From Ardenticatenaceae bacterium (GTDB lineage: Bacteria; Chloroflexota; Anaerolineae; Promineifilales; Promineifilaceae): a stretch of 64,000 bases of DNA. Position numbers and translations under genes: made by a program. Below are positions 18,343 through 30,705 of this stretch, one piece after another. The notes below the pieces were generated by a model. The model did not search any database, had not been told where the DNA came from, and saw only the letters and a list, made by a program, of their open reading frames with translations. The DNA lies in the NCBI GenBank assembly GCA_020634435.1, contig JACKBS010000004.1:558001-622000 (forward strand). Direction: 5' to 3'. Positions within the stretch are counted from its first letter, which is position 1, and every line of letters starts with the position of its first letter.

Positions 18343-19383
18343 TTAAAGAAGCTTCTTAAAATTAGTCATGATGTGGACAAAGTCGCCTGGCTTTTCAAAG
18401 TGAAAGCCGTGGCCGGAATCGACCTTGTAGAACTGGACATTGGGAATGAGCGAACGGGCTTGTTCCGCATCTTTGTCGTCCATTGCGGCCATTAAAATGC
18501 CGTCTGCATCATATTGCCAGTTGGTGTGAATGAGCACGGCCGGAACGCTGATGCGCGCCAATGCTTCTGCCTGGTCAAAGTTGTTGTTCCACGAGCCATC
18601 GTAAAACGCTTGCCCAAAACGCGGGTCATAATTGTTTAGTCCGCGCAAAAGCTCATTCAAGACGGGCGGCATGTAGAATACTTTTACCGGGTCATTGGGA
18701 TGTTTGGCGCGGTAATCCAAAATGGTTTTGGTCAGCTTGGGCTGCAACCCTTTGAAGAGGGTGAATAATTTGCTGTGCTGCGCGTTGTAGGCCACAAAGT
18801 CTGTCTCTCCGCTGGCCAGAAAATTGTGTGCAGTTGTGGCTAAATCCACGTAATTCCACGTTTTTGTGGCTCGTGGCAGGAGGGTGGTGAAAAGGGGCGG
18901 ATCTTCTAGCACCACGCCGCGCACCAGTTCGAGGGCGTTGGCTGCCAGCCACACAGCCAGCAACCCACCAGACGAATGGCCAGAGACAACGGCCGTTTCT
19001 CCCACCACCTCTCGTATAAACTGCGCCAAATCTTGGCCCAGCGCGGCAGCTGAATATTTTTCCGGTGCACAGGCCGAACGGCCGTGTCCATAACAATCCA
19101 CCGCAAAAATATGGTAGTGTGCGGCCAGGGCGGGGAGAACACGTGCGTAATTTTGCCAATCGACTGCCTGACCATGAATCAGCAGGAGCGGTGGGCCGTT
19201 CGCTGGCCCTTCGGCGTAATGAATGGTGCTCCCGTTAATACTGACTTGCTTTTCGGTGAAGCCGGCACGGAAAACGGCCGTCATGCTTCGCCTGAAGTAG
19301 GTGAGGGTATGAAAAATGAAACCGCCAATACCAAGGCCGATTAACGCCAAAATGGTGGCCAAAATGCCCAAGATGATTTTCAT
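18343..19383 (-). CDS. Membrane-anchored alpha/beta hydrolase
   Basis: A 346-residue protein. Residues 5-30 are a single hydrophobic segment (ILATILALIGLGIGGFIF), a membrane anchor or uncleaved signal. The hydrolase fold follows: oxyanion region LLLIHGQAVDW, then VDCYGHGRS, the nucleophile elbow GHSSGG (Ser near 137), a late Asp in YDADGI or MDDKD, and the catalytic His in DSGHGFHFEKP. The substrate is unknown; the family holds esterases, lipases and haloperoxidase-like enzymes. It starts 30 nt after the AbrB-type gene stop, so the two probably form an operon. Confidence 0.85.
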   Translation of the reverse strand: MKIILGILATILALIGLGIGGFIFHTLTYFRRSMTAVFRAGFTEKQVSINGSTIHYAEGPANGPPLLLIHGQAVDWQNYARVLPALAAHYHIFAVDCYGHGRSACAPEKYSAAALGQDLAQFIREVVGETAVVSGHSSGGLLAVWLAANALELVRGVVLEDPPLFTTLLPRATKTWNYVDLATTAHNFLASGETDFVAYNAQHSKLFTLFKGLQPKLTKTILDYRAKHPNDPVKVFYMPPVLNELLRGLNNYDPRFGQAFYDGSWNNNFDQAEALARISVPAVLIHTNWQYDADGILMAAMDDKDAEQARSLIPNVQFYKVDSGHGFHFEKPGDFVHIMTNFKKLL

Positions 19384-19413
19384 GGCAGCTCCCGTCTCCG
19401 ATGCGGGGTGGTG

Positions 19414-19641
19414 CTACGGTTCTGGTTCCTCAGGTTGACCCATTCCCTGAAGCACATTTTCCGTAAATTCGGCAAACAGCTCCTGCCGCACGATGGCGAT
19501 GCCCCGATTGGCATCGGCCAGGAGCAGCAGCGTGTCGCCGGGCTGGATGTTAAACATGTCTCGGGCCATCTTGGGGATAACAATCTGGCCTTTTTCCCCA
19601 ACGCGCACCGTGCTGGCAAACTTTCCTTCTGGTGTTTCCAT
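19414..19641 (-). CDS. AbrB/MazE/SpoVT-type transcription regulator
   Basis: Seventy-five residues. The N-terminal half, ASTVRVGEKGQIVIPKMARD then FNIQPGDTLLLLAD, is the swapped-hairpin AbrB DNA-binding domain. The rest is a short helical tail ending in a Glu/Pro run. Such proteins are dimeric DNA binders, either antitoxins or transition-state regulators. No toxin gene is adjacent; the next gene is the alpha/beta hydrolase, which it may regulate. A promoter with doubled TATACT boxes lies 31-68 nt upstream. Confidence 0.9.
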   Translation of the reverse strand: METPEGKFASTVRVGEKGQIVIPKMARDMFNIQPGDTLLLLADANRGIAIVRQELFAEFTENVLQGMGQPEEPEP

Positions 19642-19671
19642 AGTCCTCTTACAAGTATGAATGGTTGAATA

Positions 19672-19709
19672 AGTATAACTAGTATAACTAATTACACCTT
19701 GTAAATCAA
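19672..19709 (-). promoter_or_regulatory. Promoter of the AbrB-type gene with duplicated -10 box
   Basis: On the minus strand TTGATT (19704-19709), a 17-nt spacer and TATACT (19681-19686) match a sigma-70 type promoter. A second TATACT lies 9 nt further on (19672-19677) because the 9-mer AGTTATACT is tandemly repeated. The repeat could be an alternative start site or an operator for the gene's own product; the latter is inference. Confidence 0.65.
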
Positions 19710-19740
19710 TGTCTGGTTAGGGGGAAGGGGAGTGAAGGCA

Positions 19741-19772
19741 ATAGAAAAGGAGAGATACGGCCGTATCTCTCC
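19741..19772 (-). terminator. Terminator of hybrid kinase 1, built on ACGGCCGT
   Basis: A 24-nt perfect palindrome (19749-19772), GGAGAGATACGG and its reverse complement, is followed on the minus strand by TTTTCTATT. It lies 10 nt after the kinase stop codon. The centre of the palindrome is ACGGCCGT, so the octamer forms the top of the hairpin. Confidence 0.85.
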
Positions 19773-19781
19773 CTGACACAA

Positions 19782-22700
19782 TTATTCGTCTAAAACTCTT
19801 CGAATCTTTTGGCTGAAATGGCGAATCGTGAACGGTTTTTCCAGGAAATTAACACCCTCGTCTAGCACGCCATGATGCACGATGACATTGTCTGTGTAGC
19901 CAGACATGAATAGCACTTTGATGTCCGGGCGAATCTCCACTACTTTTGTGTAGAGCTCACGGCCGTTCATCTCAGGCATAATTACGTCCGTTAACAGCAA
20001 ATCAATTTTGCCTTCATACGTGGCGGCAATTTGCAGCCCATTGTGCGGATTTAACGCTTCCAACACCGTGTAGCCATAAGTGGCCAATGTTTCGCAGGCT
20101 AGCTTGCGTACCATCGGCTCATCCTCGACTACCAGGACCGTTTCACTGCCATAAACCGTCGGCATTTCTGAAATCAATACAGAATTAAGCTGCGTTGCCT
20201 CCAGAGGCCGAGGCAAATAAATCTTAAACGTGGTGCCCTCGTTTGGCTCGCTATAAACCCAGATATTGCCGCGATGCTGCTTCACAATCCCGAAAACGGT
20301 TGCCAGACCGAGCCCCGTGCCTTTGCCCCGTTCCTTTGTGGTAAAAAACGGGTCAAAAATATGCTGCTGGGTCTCATAATCCATTCCCTGGCCTGTATCA
20401 CTGATAGAGAGCATGGTGTAGTGCCCAGGTTCTGTGTCTGGATGGGAACGTGCATAGCTTTCATCCAAATAAACCGTGTCGGTTTCGAGAATGAGCTGCC
20501 CGCCCTCTGGCATGGCATCGCGCGCGTTAATCACTAGATTCATCAAAATCTGCTCAATTTGTGTGCGGTCCGCGCTGATGACGCAGGGTGAAGGCGCTGG
20601 GAAAATTTGCATGTGTATGTCTTCCCCAATCAACCGCTGCAACATATCCCTGAATCCCAGAACCACATCATTGAGGTCAAATAAACCAATTTCCAACATC
20701 TGACGTCGGCTGAAGGCCAGAATTTGTTTGGTCAGGTCAGCGGCGCGGGTCGCCGCCTTACCGATTTTCTCAAAATAGGAATAGGCTTTACTGTCAGCCG
20801 GTACTCTCATTTGGCCCAGTTCTGTGTAGCCAATCATGGGCACCAGTAAGTTGTTAAAGTCATGGGCAATGCCGCCCGCCAGCCGCCCGAGGCTTTCCAG
20901 TTTTTGTGCTTGCCGTAGCTGTTCCTCAAGCTTATCCCTGGCAATTTCGGCCGTTCTCACATCGGTAATATCAACAACGGCCCCAATTGTACGAACGGGC
21001 CGCCTGGCTTCGCCTTCCCCTACAAAATCAGTCCGCGCCCGCACCGATTGCCACCGAATAGACTTGTCAGGCAGAATCACTCTTTGCTCCACTTCATATT
21101 TGCCATCGCCTGATGGAGCGTGCGCCTGCCGAATTGCCTGGTCAATTCGCTCCTGGTCTTCTGGATGAATGCGGCTTATCAGACCGGGTATCGTAATCAC
21201 CTCAGATGGATCTATCCCCCACATCTTACGCAGCTGTGGTGAATAATAGATAACGTCTGTGAGATGATCGTGGTCAAACGTACCGATGCCACCCACATTC
21301 ACGGCCTGCTGTAATCTTTCCTCACTCTCTTGTAAGGCCATCTCGGTCTGTTTACGTTTTGTAATGTCCCGATTGACCGTAACAAAACCAGTTGGCTTTC
21401 CGCTGTTATCTTTGATCAACGACGTGGAGGCTAAAACACTTAGCTGGGTTCCATCTTTTGCGGTTTGGCTGATTTCGCCACGCCATTGTTTTTCCGCCAG
21501 AAGCATCTTGCTTGGCGTTTCGGGTGATTCTCCAATAAGTGTGGTGTGCAGAAGCTCAACGACGTTTTTGCCCGCTGCTTCTTGAGCCGACCAACCATAT
21601 AACATTTCTGCGGCCTGATTCCAGCTAACTACCTTGTATTCAAGGTCGAGACCTATGATGGCATCTGTGATGTTTGCTAGCAGGGTGGCCTGGTAGAGTA
21701 GCTTTTCTTCAGCTTGTTTCCGGGCAGTGATGTCCAGCACGGTGCCTGTTAGGAGGTCAATCTGTTTGTTGGTATCAAAATGCGCAATTCCGCGTGCTTC
21801 TAGCGTACGGAATTCACCGTTGTCTAGAGGAATCCGATACTCAAACGCTAAAGGTTCGCCGGTTTCCAAGGTATGGGTTAGTTGATTGCTGAGAATTGCT
21901 CGATCATCAGGATGTATTTGGGCAAAAAACTGTTCGTTAGTTGGGTTACCATGAGCTGTATCCAGATCATGGAGACGGAAGGTCTCTTCCGACCACCAGA
22001 GAGGCTCCTGCCCTTGGGGATCATAAGACCAGTGGCCAAGATGGGCGATGCGCTGCGCTTCACGGTAACGATCTTCACTTTCTTGTAGATTGCGGTGAAT
22101 GAGCATTGTGCCCAATGTATCAGCCAACCGTCTGCTAATAGCCTGGAATAGTTTCTTTTCCTGAGGCGTCCACTCTCTGGCCGCGGAGCATTGGTGTAAA
22201 CCAAATTGCCAGGGCTTCCCAACTTTTGGATGAAGGGCAATGGACAATACAGATTTGATCTCGAATGTTTTCCACGGTTCATCGTTGGGATTGATTTCTT
22301 CGCCGAGTTTGAACTCTATGGGTTCATCTGTGCTTAGCAAAAGGTTAATTAAGTTTACTACGGTTGGTGTGGTGGGCATGGGACGACCCAATTCAAATAC
22401 TCCTGGGTACTCTGGAGTGGTACGTTCCATTGGCACTTCCCAAGTTGGCGCATCTGGGTCGCAGGCATATAGCAAGAATGCACGGTCACATTCAAATATC
22501 GCGAGAACTTCGTCAAGCGTGCCTTGCATCATCTGCGCAATATCGTCACTTTGCTGGAGGGCACGATTAACGCGATCAAGGCTTTCAAAGAATTTCAGAT
22601 TTTCCAGACGTTCAAGCTCTATTTGTTTACGTTCGGTAATGTCCCGCAGGCAAGCCACCCGCAACTGTTTCCCTTCAAAATCAAATGAGCGGGCGATGAC

Positions 22701-24491
22701 TTCAACCGGGAAGATGGTGCCATCCTTGCGCAACCCAAGCGATTCATAGGGCTGTTCTAATTTTTGGATAATTTTTGGCAAGAGCGATGCATGTTCTTCT
22801 GGGGGAACAAAGTCTAGTAATGAACGCCCAATGGCTTCTTCTGACTTATAGCCAAACATTTGAGACATGGCGGCATTAACGTCTTGAATAATCCCATTGT
22901 GGTGGAAAAGTATGCCTTCTTTGGTGACGTCTGAGAATCGCTGCAACCGTTCTTCCGATTCGCGCAGGCGTGCTTCGGCTGCCTGACGTTCAGCAATGTT
23001 GCGGACAACAGCACAGTTAAGTTCCTGACCATTAAACTCAAGGATTTTGGCAACAATTTCAACTGGGAAAAGGGTGCCGTCTTTTGTTCTGTGCTGGGTT
23101 ACCAGCATTCTTTTGCCAGCCTCCTTGGTCTCTTTCCATAATGTTTCCCATTGGTCTTCAGCAAAATTGGGATCTATATCGCCAATTGATAAACCAAGCA
23201 TTTCTTCCCGGGTATAGTCAAGTTTTCGGCAGGCGGTTTCATTAACATCAACAAATTTGGCATCTCTGCTAATCCAAAAGACCGCATCGGCTACGTTGTC
23301 TACAGAAAAGCGGGTACGCTGCAACGTTTCTTCTGCCTGATGACGTTCGGTAATGTCTTGCACGGTGCCTACGAGACGGCTGGCACGGCCGTTTTCATCG
23401 AGTTCTACTTCGCCCAATCCGTGATACCAACGTTCCTGTTTGTCATTGTGGCGTATGCCTGGGTATTCATAGTCGAACCGGTTGTGTTCAATCAGGATGT
23501 GCTGGGTCATGTAGCGCAGCATATGTACGCGATGATCTGGACGAGCCAGGGCGGTCCAGCCTGCCACGTCTTTGGGGTAATGTTCATCAATGCCAAAGAG
23601 ATCATCTAATGTTTGGGAGGTCGTAAAAAGCCCGGTTTTGAGGTCTAGCGAGAAGGAACCAATGCGGGCCGCCGCCTGAGATTGGCGCAGAAAAAATTCG
23701 CTCTCCGACATCGCTTTTTCCATAAGCTTGCGCTGGGTAATGTCTTGCACAGTGCCATACATTTTGATGGCTCGACCTCTTGGGTTGTATTCCAGCTCCC
23801 GCTCGGTGCGGATCCAACGTTCTGCGCCATCGCTGGGGCGGACGATGGGATATTCCTTGTCGTAGGTTTGGTCGCCTTCCAGGATTAATTTGGTGAGTTG
23901 TTCGCGAATTTTGGCTTCATAAGCCGGATGAACCAGTTTGCTCCACCCATCAATGTTTTTAGGGTAGGTTTCATCAATGCCGAAGATTTGGTCAAATAGG
24001 GGGGTGCTATTCCAATTTCCTGTTTTAATGTCAAACCAGTAGGCACCGATCTGGGCCAGTTGATGCATTTTTTGGATAGATTCGGCCGTTTCCCGAGCCG
24101 ATTGCTGGTCTTTTTGCTGTTTGGTTTGCCATGCTTGCCGAACGGCCGTTTCCAACCCACGCAAGTTGTCTCTGGTAATGAAATCGACTGCACCCGCTTT
24201 CACATAGGTAACGGCCGTTGCTACATCTTCAGAGTCAGTGAGGATAATGACCGGGGTGTTTGGCGCATGTGCCAAAGCGTCAGCGAGCAGCGCCAAACCA
24301 TCCAACTGAGGCAGATTATGATTGGCAATAATGACATCTGGCTGGAATGCTGCCAGCGCATCGCGGAAATCGGCCGCATTCTCTGCTTGTTGGTATTCAC
24401 AGGCCGGGAAAATCGCGAGGAGTTCGTCCTTAATCAATACTACAATTTCTGCTTGATGTTCGACGTGTAATATCCGGGGAGTACTCATCAC
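19782..24491 (-). CDS. Giant hybrid sensor histidine kinase 1 (pseudo-REC, PAS x7, GAF, HisKA, HATPase, REC)
   Basis: A 1569-residue soluble kinase. Order: N-terminal receiver-like domain (1-125), four PAS/PAC units (about 135-630), a GAF domain (640-800), three more PAS units (810-1190), HisKA with GGIAHDFNNLL near 1220, HATPase with NLVINARDAMPEGG and GTGLGLATVFGIVKQH, and a C-terminal receiver (LLTDVIMPEMNG, FLEKPF). The N-terminal receiver reads IIANHNLPQLDG, so the phosphoacceptor Asp is replaced and the acidic pocket is missing: a pseudo-receiver. The C-terminal receiver keeps Asp and Lys. No membrane segment is seen, so it senses a cytoplasmic signal. It is paralogous to the kinase at 49021-54105. 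Confidence 0.93.
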   Translation of the reverse strand: MMSTPRILHVEHQAEIVVLIKDELLAIFPACEYQQAENAADFRDALAAFQPDVIIANHNLPQLDGLALLADALAHAPNTPVIILTDSEDVATAVTYVKAGAVDFITRDNLRGLETAVRQAWQTKQQKDQQSARETAESIQKMHQLAQIGAYWFDIKTGNWNSTPLFDQIFGIDETYPKNIDGWSKLVHPAYEAKIREQLTKLILEGDQTYDKEYPIVRPSDGAERWIRTERELEYNPRGRAIKMYGTVQDITQRKLMEKAMSESEFFLRQSQAAARIGSFSLDLKTGLFTTSQTLDDLFGIDEHYPKDVAGWTALARPDHRVHMLRYMTQHILIEHNRFDYEYPGIRHNDKQERWYHGLGEVELDENGRASRLVGTVQDITERHQAEETLQRTRFSVDNVADAVFWISRDAKFVDVNETACRKLDYTREEMLGLSIGDIDPNFAEDQWETLWKETKEAGKRMLVTQHRTKDGTLFPVEIVAKILEFNGQELNCAVVRNIAERQAAEARLRESEERLQRFSDVTKEGILFHHNGIIQDVNAAMSQMFGYKSEEAIGRSLLDFVPPEEHASLLPKIIQKLEQPYESLGLRKDGTIFPVEVIARSFDFEGKQLRVACLRDITERKQIELERLENLKFFESLDRVNRALQQSDDIAQMMQGTLDEVLAIFECDRAFLLYACDPDAPTWEVPMERTTPEYPGVFELGRPMPTTPTVVNLINLLLSTDEPIEFKLGEEINPNDEPWKTFEIKSVLSIALHPKVGKPWQFGLHQCSAAREWTPQEKKLFQAISRRLADTLGTMLIHRNLQESEDRYREAQRIAHLGHWSYDPQGQEPLWWSEETFRLHDLDTAHGNPTNEQFFAQIHPDDRAILSNQLTHTLETGEPLAFEYRIPLDNGEFRTLEARGIAHFDTNKQIDLLTGTVLDITARKQAEEKLLYQATLLANITDAIIGLDLEYKVVSWNQAAEMLYGWSAQEAAGKNVVELLHTTLIGESPETPSKMLLAEKQWRGEISQTAKDGTQLSVLASTSLIKDNSGKPTGFVTVNRDITKRKQTEMALQESEERLQQAVNVGGIGTFDHDHLTDVIYYSPQLRKMWGIDPSEVITIPGLISRIHPEDQERIDQAIRQAHAPSGDGKYEVEQRVILPDKSIRWQSVRARTDFVGEGEARRPVRTIGAVVDITDVRTAEIARDKLEEQLRQAQKLESLGRLAGGIAHDFNNLLVPMIGYTELGQMRVPADSKAYSYFEKIGKAATRAADLTKQILAFSRRQMLEIGLFDLNDVVLGFRDMLQRLIGEDIHMQIFPAPSPCVISADRTQIEQILMNLVINARDAMPEGGQLILETDTVYLDESYARSHPDTEPGHYTMLSISDTGQGMDYETQQHIFDPFFTTKERGKGTGLGLATVFGIVKQHRGNIWVYSEPNEGTTFKIYLPRPLEATQLNSVLISEMPTVYGSETVLVVEDEPMVRKLACETLATYGYTVLEALNPHNGLQIAATYEGKIDLLLTDVIMPEMNGRELYTKVVEIRPDIKVLFMSGYTDNVIVHHGVLDEGVNFLEKPFTIRHFSQKIRRVLDE

Positions 24492-24751
24492 TCATCTCCT
24501 GAGATATCTGGTTTTATGGCTGGTGTTACGGGATAAGCTACTGATAGGGGAGGCTGATGCGGCATGCACTCCCTCATCACCACATAAGGTGCTGACATTG
24601 TTTTCTGAGTATTCCTGAATATAGTAGGTGTTTATGCTGGGGAAAAAGCGATTCGGTAGCCACCGGAAGCTATACATACTTATTTCTAGCCCCGCTTCCC
24701 AGACTAAAGCGAATATAAAAAGAGTATAGAATGATTTGGCTCGATTTTCAA
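24492..24751 (-). promoter_or_regulatory. Promoter and ~220-nt leader of hybrid kinase 1
   Basis: TTGAAA (24746-24751), exactly 17 nt and TATACT (24723-24728) on the minus strand. The predicted transcript has a leader of about 220 nt before the ATG at 24491, which is preceded by CAGGAGATGAGTG. The block just after the predicted start (24692-24722; CTGGGAAGCGGGGCT on the minus strand) is almost identical at the second kinase (54293-54326). This points to a shared control element or recent duplication. Confidence 0.7.
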
Positions 24752-24910
24752 TGAGAGCCTGACTATTACCCTATAAAAACGGCAAAACGGTTAGCTTTTT
24801 GGCAGGTTTTATTGTGATTTGGCGGAGATGATGCGAGCAAATCTCAGTTTTTGGTCAATTGTCGCACGTTGTCTTGAGGGACAAAAAGGTGAGGTTTTTG
24901 GGGTGGGAGC

Positions 24911-24961
24911 ATAAATAGACCCGTTATGGAGGTTCTGAATAGGGCTCCATAACGGGTCTTA
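24911..24961 (-). terminator. Terminator of clpB
   Basis: AGACCCGTTATGGAG (24917-24931) pairs perfectly with CTCCATAACGGGTCT (24945-24959) across a 13-nt loop, just after the clpB stop. The T-tract on the minus strand is weak (TATTTATG). The remaining spacer up to 24751 shows no gene. Confidence 0.75.
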
Positions 24962-24965
24962 AACT

Positions 24966-27572
<2,607 letters not shown>

Positions 27573-27600
27573 GTTTGCCTCCCCCGCTAACATGAAATTT

Positions 27601-27631
27601 TGTAGGGGCAGGTCTTAGACCTGCCCCTACA
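27601..27631. repeat. 14-bp stem hairpin between cbpA and clpB
   Basis: TGTAGGGGCAGGTC pairs perfectly with GACCTGCCCCTACA across TTA. It fills the 61-nt gap between the DnaJ-type gene stop and the clpB start. It may reduce readthrough into clpB; hairpins of this wording recur in many bacterial spacers and could be a dispersed element. Confidence 0.7.
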
Positions 27632-27632
27632 C

Positions 27633-28580
27633 TCATGTTTCTCGGAGTGATCTTAATTTTTCAAACAGTTCTTTTTCTTCGTCACTGAGGTCCGTGGGCA
27701 ACGCCACCTCGACGGTGGCATATAGGTTGCCGCGTTCCTCAGAATTTTTTATGTTGGGCATGCCTAAACCGCGCAGACGGAACTGTTTTCCGTTGGCGGT
27801 CCCCGCCGGGATGGTGAGCTTGACGGTTCGATCAATGGTCGAAACATCAATTTGCCCGCCCAAGAGTGCGGTGTACAGATCGACCGGTACGGCCGTTTTC
27901 AAATCATCTTCGTCCCGCTCAAACTGGTCGTCTGGCATCACCTTGATGCTCAGGTAAAGGTGCCCGCCATCTTGCCCCTGGCCCTTCAACCGCACGCGAG
28001 AGCCTGTTTTGACCCCACGCGGAATTTTGGCTTCGATGGAACGGCCGTTTTCCCATTGAATGGTGCGGCTGGTGCCATAAAACGCTTCCGCCAGCGAGAT
28101 TTCGATCATGTGCTCCACATCGCGGCTGCGACGGATGGGCTGCGCTTGCTGACCAAAAATATCGTTGAAGTTAACCTGTTGACCACCTGCGCCGCGCGCC
28201 CCCATTTGGCCAAACAGTGTCTCAAAAAAGTCAGAGAAATCACCAAAGCCCTGGGGGCCGCCGCCGGTGGTATAGGTTTGGCGTCTTTGTTGGCCCGCGC
28301 CCTGCGCGCCCCACTGCGACCAGAAGTCATCGGGACGGCCGCCCGCGCGCTGGTATTGCTGCCACTGCGAGCCAAACTGGTCATACATCTTCCGCTTTTC
28401 GGCGTCAGACAGCACTTCGTTGGCCTCGTTGAGGTCTTTGAAGCGCTGTTCTGCCTGCGGATCATCCTTGTTTAAGTCCGGGTGATACTTGCGGGCCAGT
28501 TTGCGGTATGCTTTTTTGATTTCATCCTGGCTGGCGGTTTTTGACACGCCGAGGATGCTGTAATAATCCTTATAGTCCAT
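27633..28580 (-). CDS. cbpA: DnaJ-type co-chaperone of the CbpA class
   Basis: A 315-residue protein with a J domain (residues 4-68; RKYHPDLNKDDP carries the HPD), a Gly/Phe/Gln-rich linker (PQGFGDFSDFFETLFGQM) and two C-terminal substrate domains (EIPRG-type AKIPRGVKTGSRVRLKGQG, then LPTDLSDEEKELFEKL). It has no CXXCXGXG zinc repeats, so it is class II (CbpA/DnaJ2-like), not canonical DnaJ. It stimulates the DnaK ATPase and delivers substrates. It sits between dnaK and clpB on the same strand. Confidence 0.93.
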   Translation of the reverse strand: MDYKDYYSILGVSKTASQDEIKKAYRKLARKYHPDLNKDDPQAEQRFKDLNEANEVLSDAEKRKMYDQFGSQWQQYQRAGGRPDDFWSQWGAQGAGQQRRQTYTTGGGPQGFGDFSDFFETLFGQMGARGAGGQQVNFNDIFGQQAQPIRRSRDVEHMIEISLAEAFYGTSRTIQWENGRSIEAKIPRGVKTGSRVRLKGQGQDGGHLYLSIKVMPDDQFERDEDDLKTAVPVDLYTALLGGQIDVSTIDRTVKLTIPAGTANGKQFRLRGLGMPNIKNSEERGNLYATVEVALPTDLSDEEKELFEKLRSLRET

Positions 28581-28614
28581 TGGCCCTTCCTACTCTTGAA
28601 GTGAAAAGTGATAG

Positions 28615-28670
28615 AGTGAAAAGTAAAAAGTGGCGGTCAGGTAAGTAACTTATCACTTTTACTTTTCACT
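28615..28670. repeat. Imperfect inverted repeat between dnaK and cbpA
   Basis: AGTGAAAAGTAAAAAGTG (28615-28632) and CACTTTTACTTTTCACT (28654-28670) are reverse complements except for one base. Further copies of AGTGAAAAGTG flank it. It could act as an attenuator inside the chaperone cluster, which has no other terminator at this point. Confidence 0.6.
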
Positions 28671-28701
28671 TTTACTCAATTACATTTCTTGAATTCGCCT
28701 T

Positions 28702-30591
28702 CTACGACGTCTTCCGGTTTTCTTGGCCTTGACCATTGCCATTGCTGTAGCCATTGGCGGTGCCGTTGCTGCCAGGTTGTTCCTGTGCCTGGTACAGCTG
28801 CTGGCTCAGGGCGTAGCTGGCTTGTTGCAGCTGCTCGGCCAGGCTGTTGATTTGGGCGGTGTCTTCGGTGGTAACGGCCGTTTTCAGTTCAGCAATCATG
28901 CCTTCGATGCGGCTCTTTTCACCTTCATTCACCTTGTCACCCAGCTCTTTCAGGCTCTTTTCCGTGGCGTAGATCATCTGATCTGCCTGGTTACGGGCCT
29001 GAATTAGCTCGCGCAGCTTGGCGTCTTCCGCCTCGTGCTGCTTGGCGGCGTTGACCATGCTGTCAACTTCAGATTCGGACAGGTTGGTAGATGCGGTGAT
29101 CTGAATCTTCTGTTCCTTGCCAGTTGCCTTGTCTTTGGCGGTGACATCCAAAATGCCGTTGGCATCAATGTCAAATGTTACCTCAATTTGTGGCAAACCG
29201 CGCGGTGCTGGCGGAAGTCCGTCCAGGCGGAACATGCCCAGCGTTTTGTTGTCCTTAGCCATTGGCCGCTCACCCTGCAAAACGTGGACGTCAACGGCCG
29301 TTTGGTTATCTTCGGCCGTGCTAAACACCTCAGTCTTGCGGGTCGGAATCGTGGTGTTCCGCGGAATCAGTGGCGTCATCACGCCACCCAACGTTTCCAA
29401 ACCCAGGCTCAGCGGGGTTACATCTAGCAACAGCACGTCTTTTACGTCGCCAGCCAGTACGCCACCCTGAATCGCGGCACCCAAAGCGACAACCTCATCC
29501 GGGTTTACGCTCTTGTTTGGCACTTTGTTGGTCAGGTTCTGCACCAGATCCTGAATCATCGGCATACGGGTCGAGCCACCTACCAAGACAACTTCATCCA
29601 CATTGCTGGCAGTCATGTTGGCATCTTCCAATGCTTTTTCGAACGGGCCACGGCAGCGTTGTACCAAATCTTCAGTAAGCTGCTCAAATTTAGCGCGGGT
29701 CAGTGTGAGCTGCAAATGCTTTGGCCCATTGGCGTCGGCAGTGATGAAGGGCAGATTCAGCTCTGTCTGCATCAGGGACGACAGCTCAATTTTGGCCTTT
29801 TCGGCCGCTTCACGCAGCCGCTGCAAGGCTTGCCGATCCTGGCTCAGGTCAATGCCCTGATCTTTCTTGAACTCGTCAATCATCCAGGTCACGATGCGCT
29901 CGTCCCAGTCGTCGCCACCCAGGTGGGTGTCGCCGTGGGTTGATTTTACTTCCACAACACCGTCGCCCACTTCCAGCACGGAGACATCGAAGGTACCACC
30001 ACCCAGGTCAAATACCAGGATGGTTTGGTCTTCGCTTTTGTCTAGCCCGTAAGCGAGAGCTGCGGCCGTCGGCTCATTGATGATGCGTAAAACTTCCAGA
30101 CCGGCAATTTTGCCGGCGTCTTTGGTCGCTTGCCGCTGGCTGTCGTTAAAGTAAGCGGGTACGGTGATGACCGCCTGCGTGATATTGGTGCCCAGATAGG
30201 CTTCGGCATCTCGCTTCAGTTTTTGCAAAATGAAGGCGGAGATTTCCTGTGGGGAGTATGTTTTATCCACCACGGGCACTTTCACGCGGGCATCTTTTTG
30301 CGGTCCGGCGACGATTTCGTAAGGCACCATTTTCTGGGTGCGCTTGGTTTCTTCGGCGTCAATATGACGACCCATTAACCGCTTGACGGAGTAGATGGTG
30401 TTGTCTGGATTGACAACAGCTTGCCGTTTGGCGGTTTGGCCGACTAAGCGTTCGCCTTTTTTATTGAAGGCAACGATAGAGGGGGTGGTATTGCCCCCTT
30501 CGGCCGATGGAATAACGACGGCGTCGCCACCTTCCATCGCGGTGACGACTGAGTTGGTTGTTCCTAAGTCGATACCAATTATTTTGCTCAT
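28702..30591 (-). CDS. dnaK: Chaperone DnaK (Hsp70)
   Basis: A 629-residue Hsp70 starting MSKIIGIDLGTTNSVV. The nucleotide-binding domain has FDLGGGTFDVSVLEVGDG and VVLVGGSTRMPMIQ; the substrate domain begins near 390 (LLLDVTPLSLGLETLGG) and the helical lid follows. The C-terminus is a low-complexity Asn/Gly/Gln/Ser tail (SNGTANGYSNGNGQGQ), a common bacterial variation. It follows a GAGGAG ribosome site. It is the core of the hsp20-dnaK-cbpA-clpB cluster; no grpE or hrcA is nearby. Confidence 0.97.
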   Translation of the reverse strand: MSKIIGIDLGTTNSVVTAMEGGDAVVIPSAEGGNTTPSIVAFNKKGERLVGQTAKRQAVVNPDNTIYSVKRLMGRHIDAEETKRTQKMVPYEIVAGPQKDARVKVPVVDKTYSPQEISAFILQKLKRDAEAYLGTNITQAVITVPAYFNDSQRQATKDAGKIAGLEVLRIINEPTAAALAYGLDKSEDQTILVFDLGGGTFDVSVLEVGDGVVEVKSTHGDTHLGGDDWDERIVTWMIDEFKKDQGIDLSQDRQALQRLREAAEKAKIELSSLMQTELNLPFITADANGPKHLQLTLTRAKFEQLTEDLVQRCRGPFEKALEDANMTASNVDEVVLVGGSTRMPMIQDLVQNLTNKVPNKSVNPDEVVALGAAIQGGVLAGDVKDVLLLDVTPLSLGLETLGGVMTPLIPRNTTIPTRKTEVFSTAEDNQTAVDVHVLQGERPMAKDNKTLGMFRLDGLPPAPRGLPQIEVTFDIDANGILDVTAKDKATGKEQKIQITASTNLSESEVDSMVNAAKQHEAEDAKLRELIQARNQADQMIYATEKSLKELGDKVNEGEKSRIEGMIAELKTAVTTEDTAQINSLAEQLQQASYALSQQLYQAQEQPGSNGTANGYSNGNGQGQENRKTS

Positions 30592-30705
30592 GCTTGTGCT
30601 CCTCTTAATACAATTTCGCTTCTTATTGCTTCGCGATTGTTTCGTGTTTTTGGATTGGTTCTTTTACATAAAACCTGAATCATATTGTGCAAAAGCTGCA
30701 TATGA

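Noticed and set aside
24600..24722. Possible cyclic-di-GMP riboswitch in the kinase 1 leader
   Set aside because: Short GG-rich words resemble parts of it, but the conserved core and tetraloop-receptor are not present and the second kinase leader does not share them.
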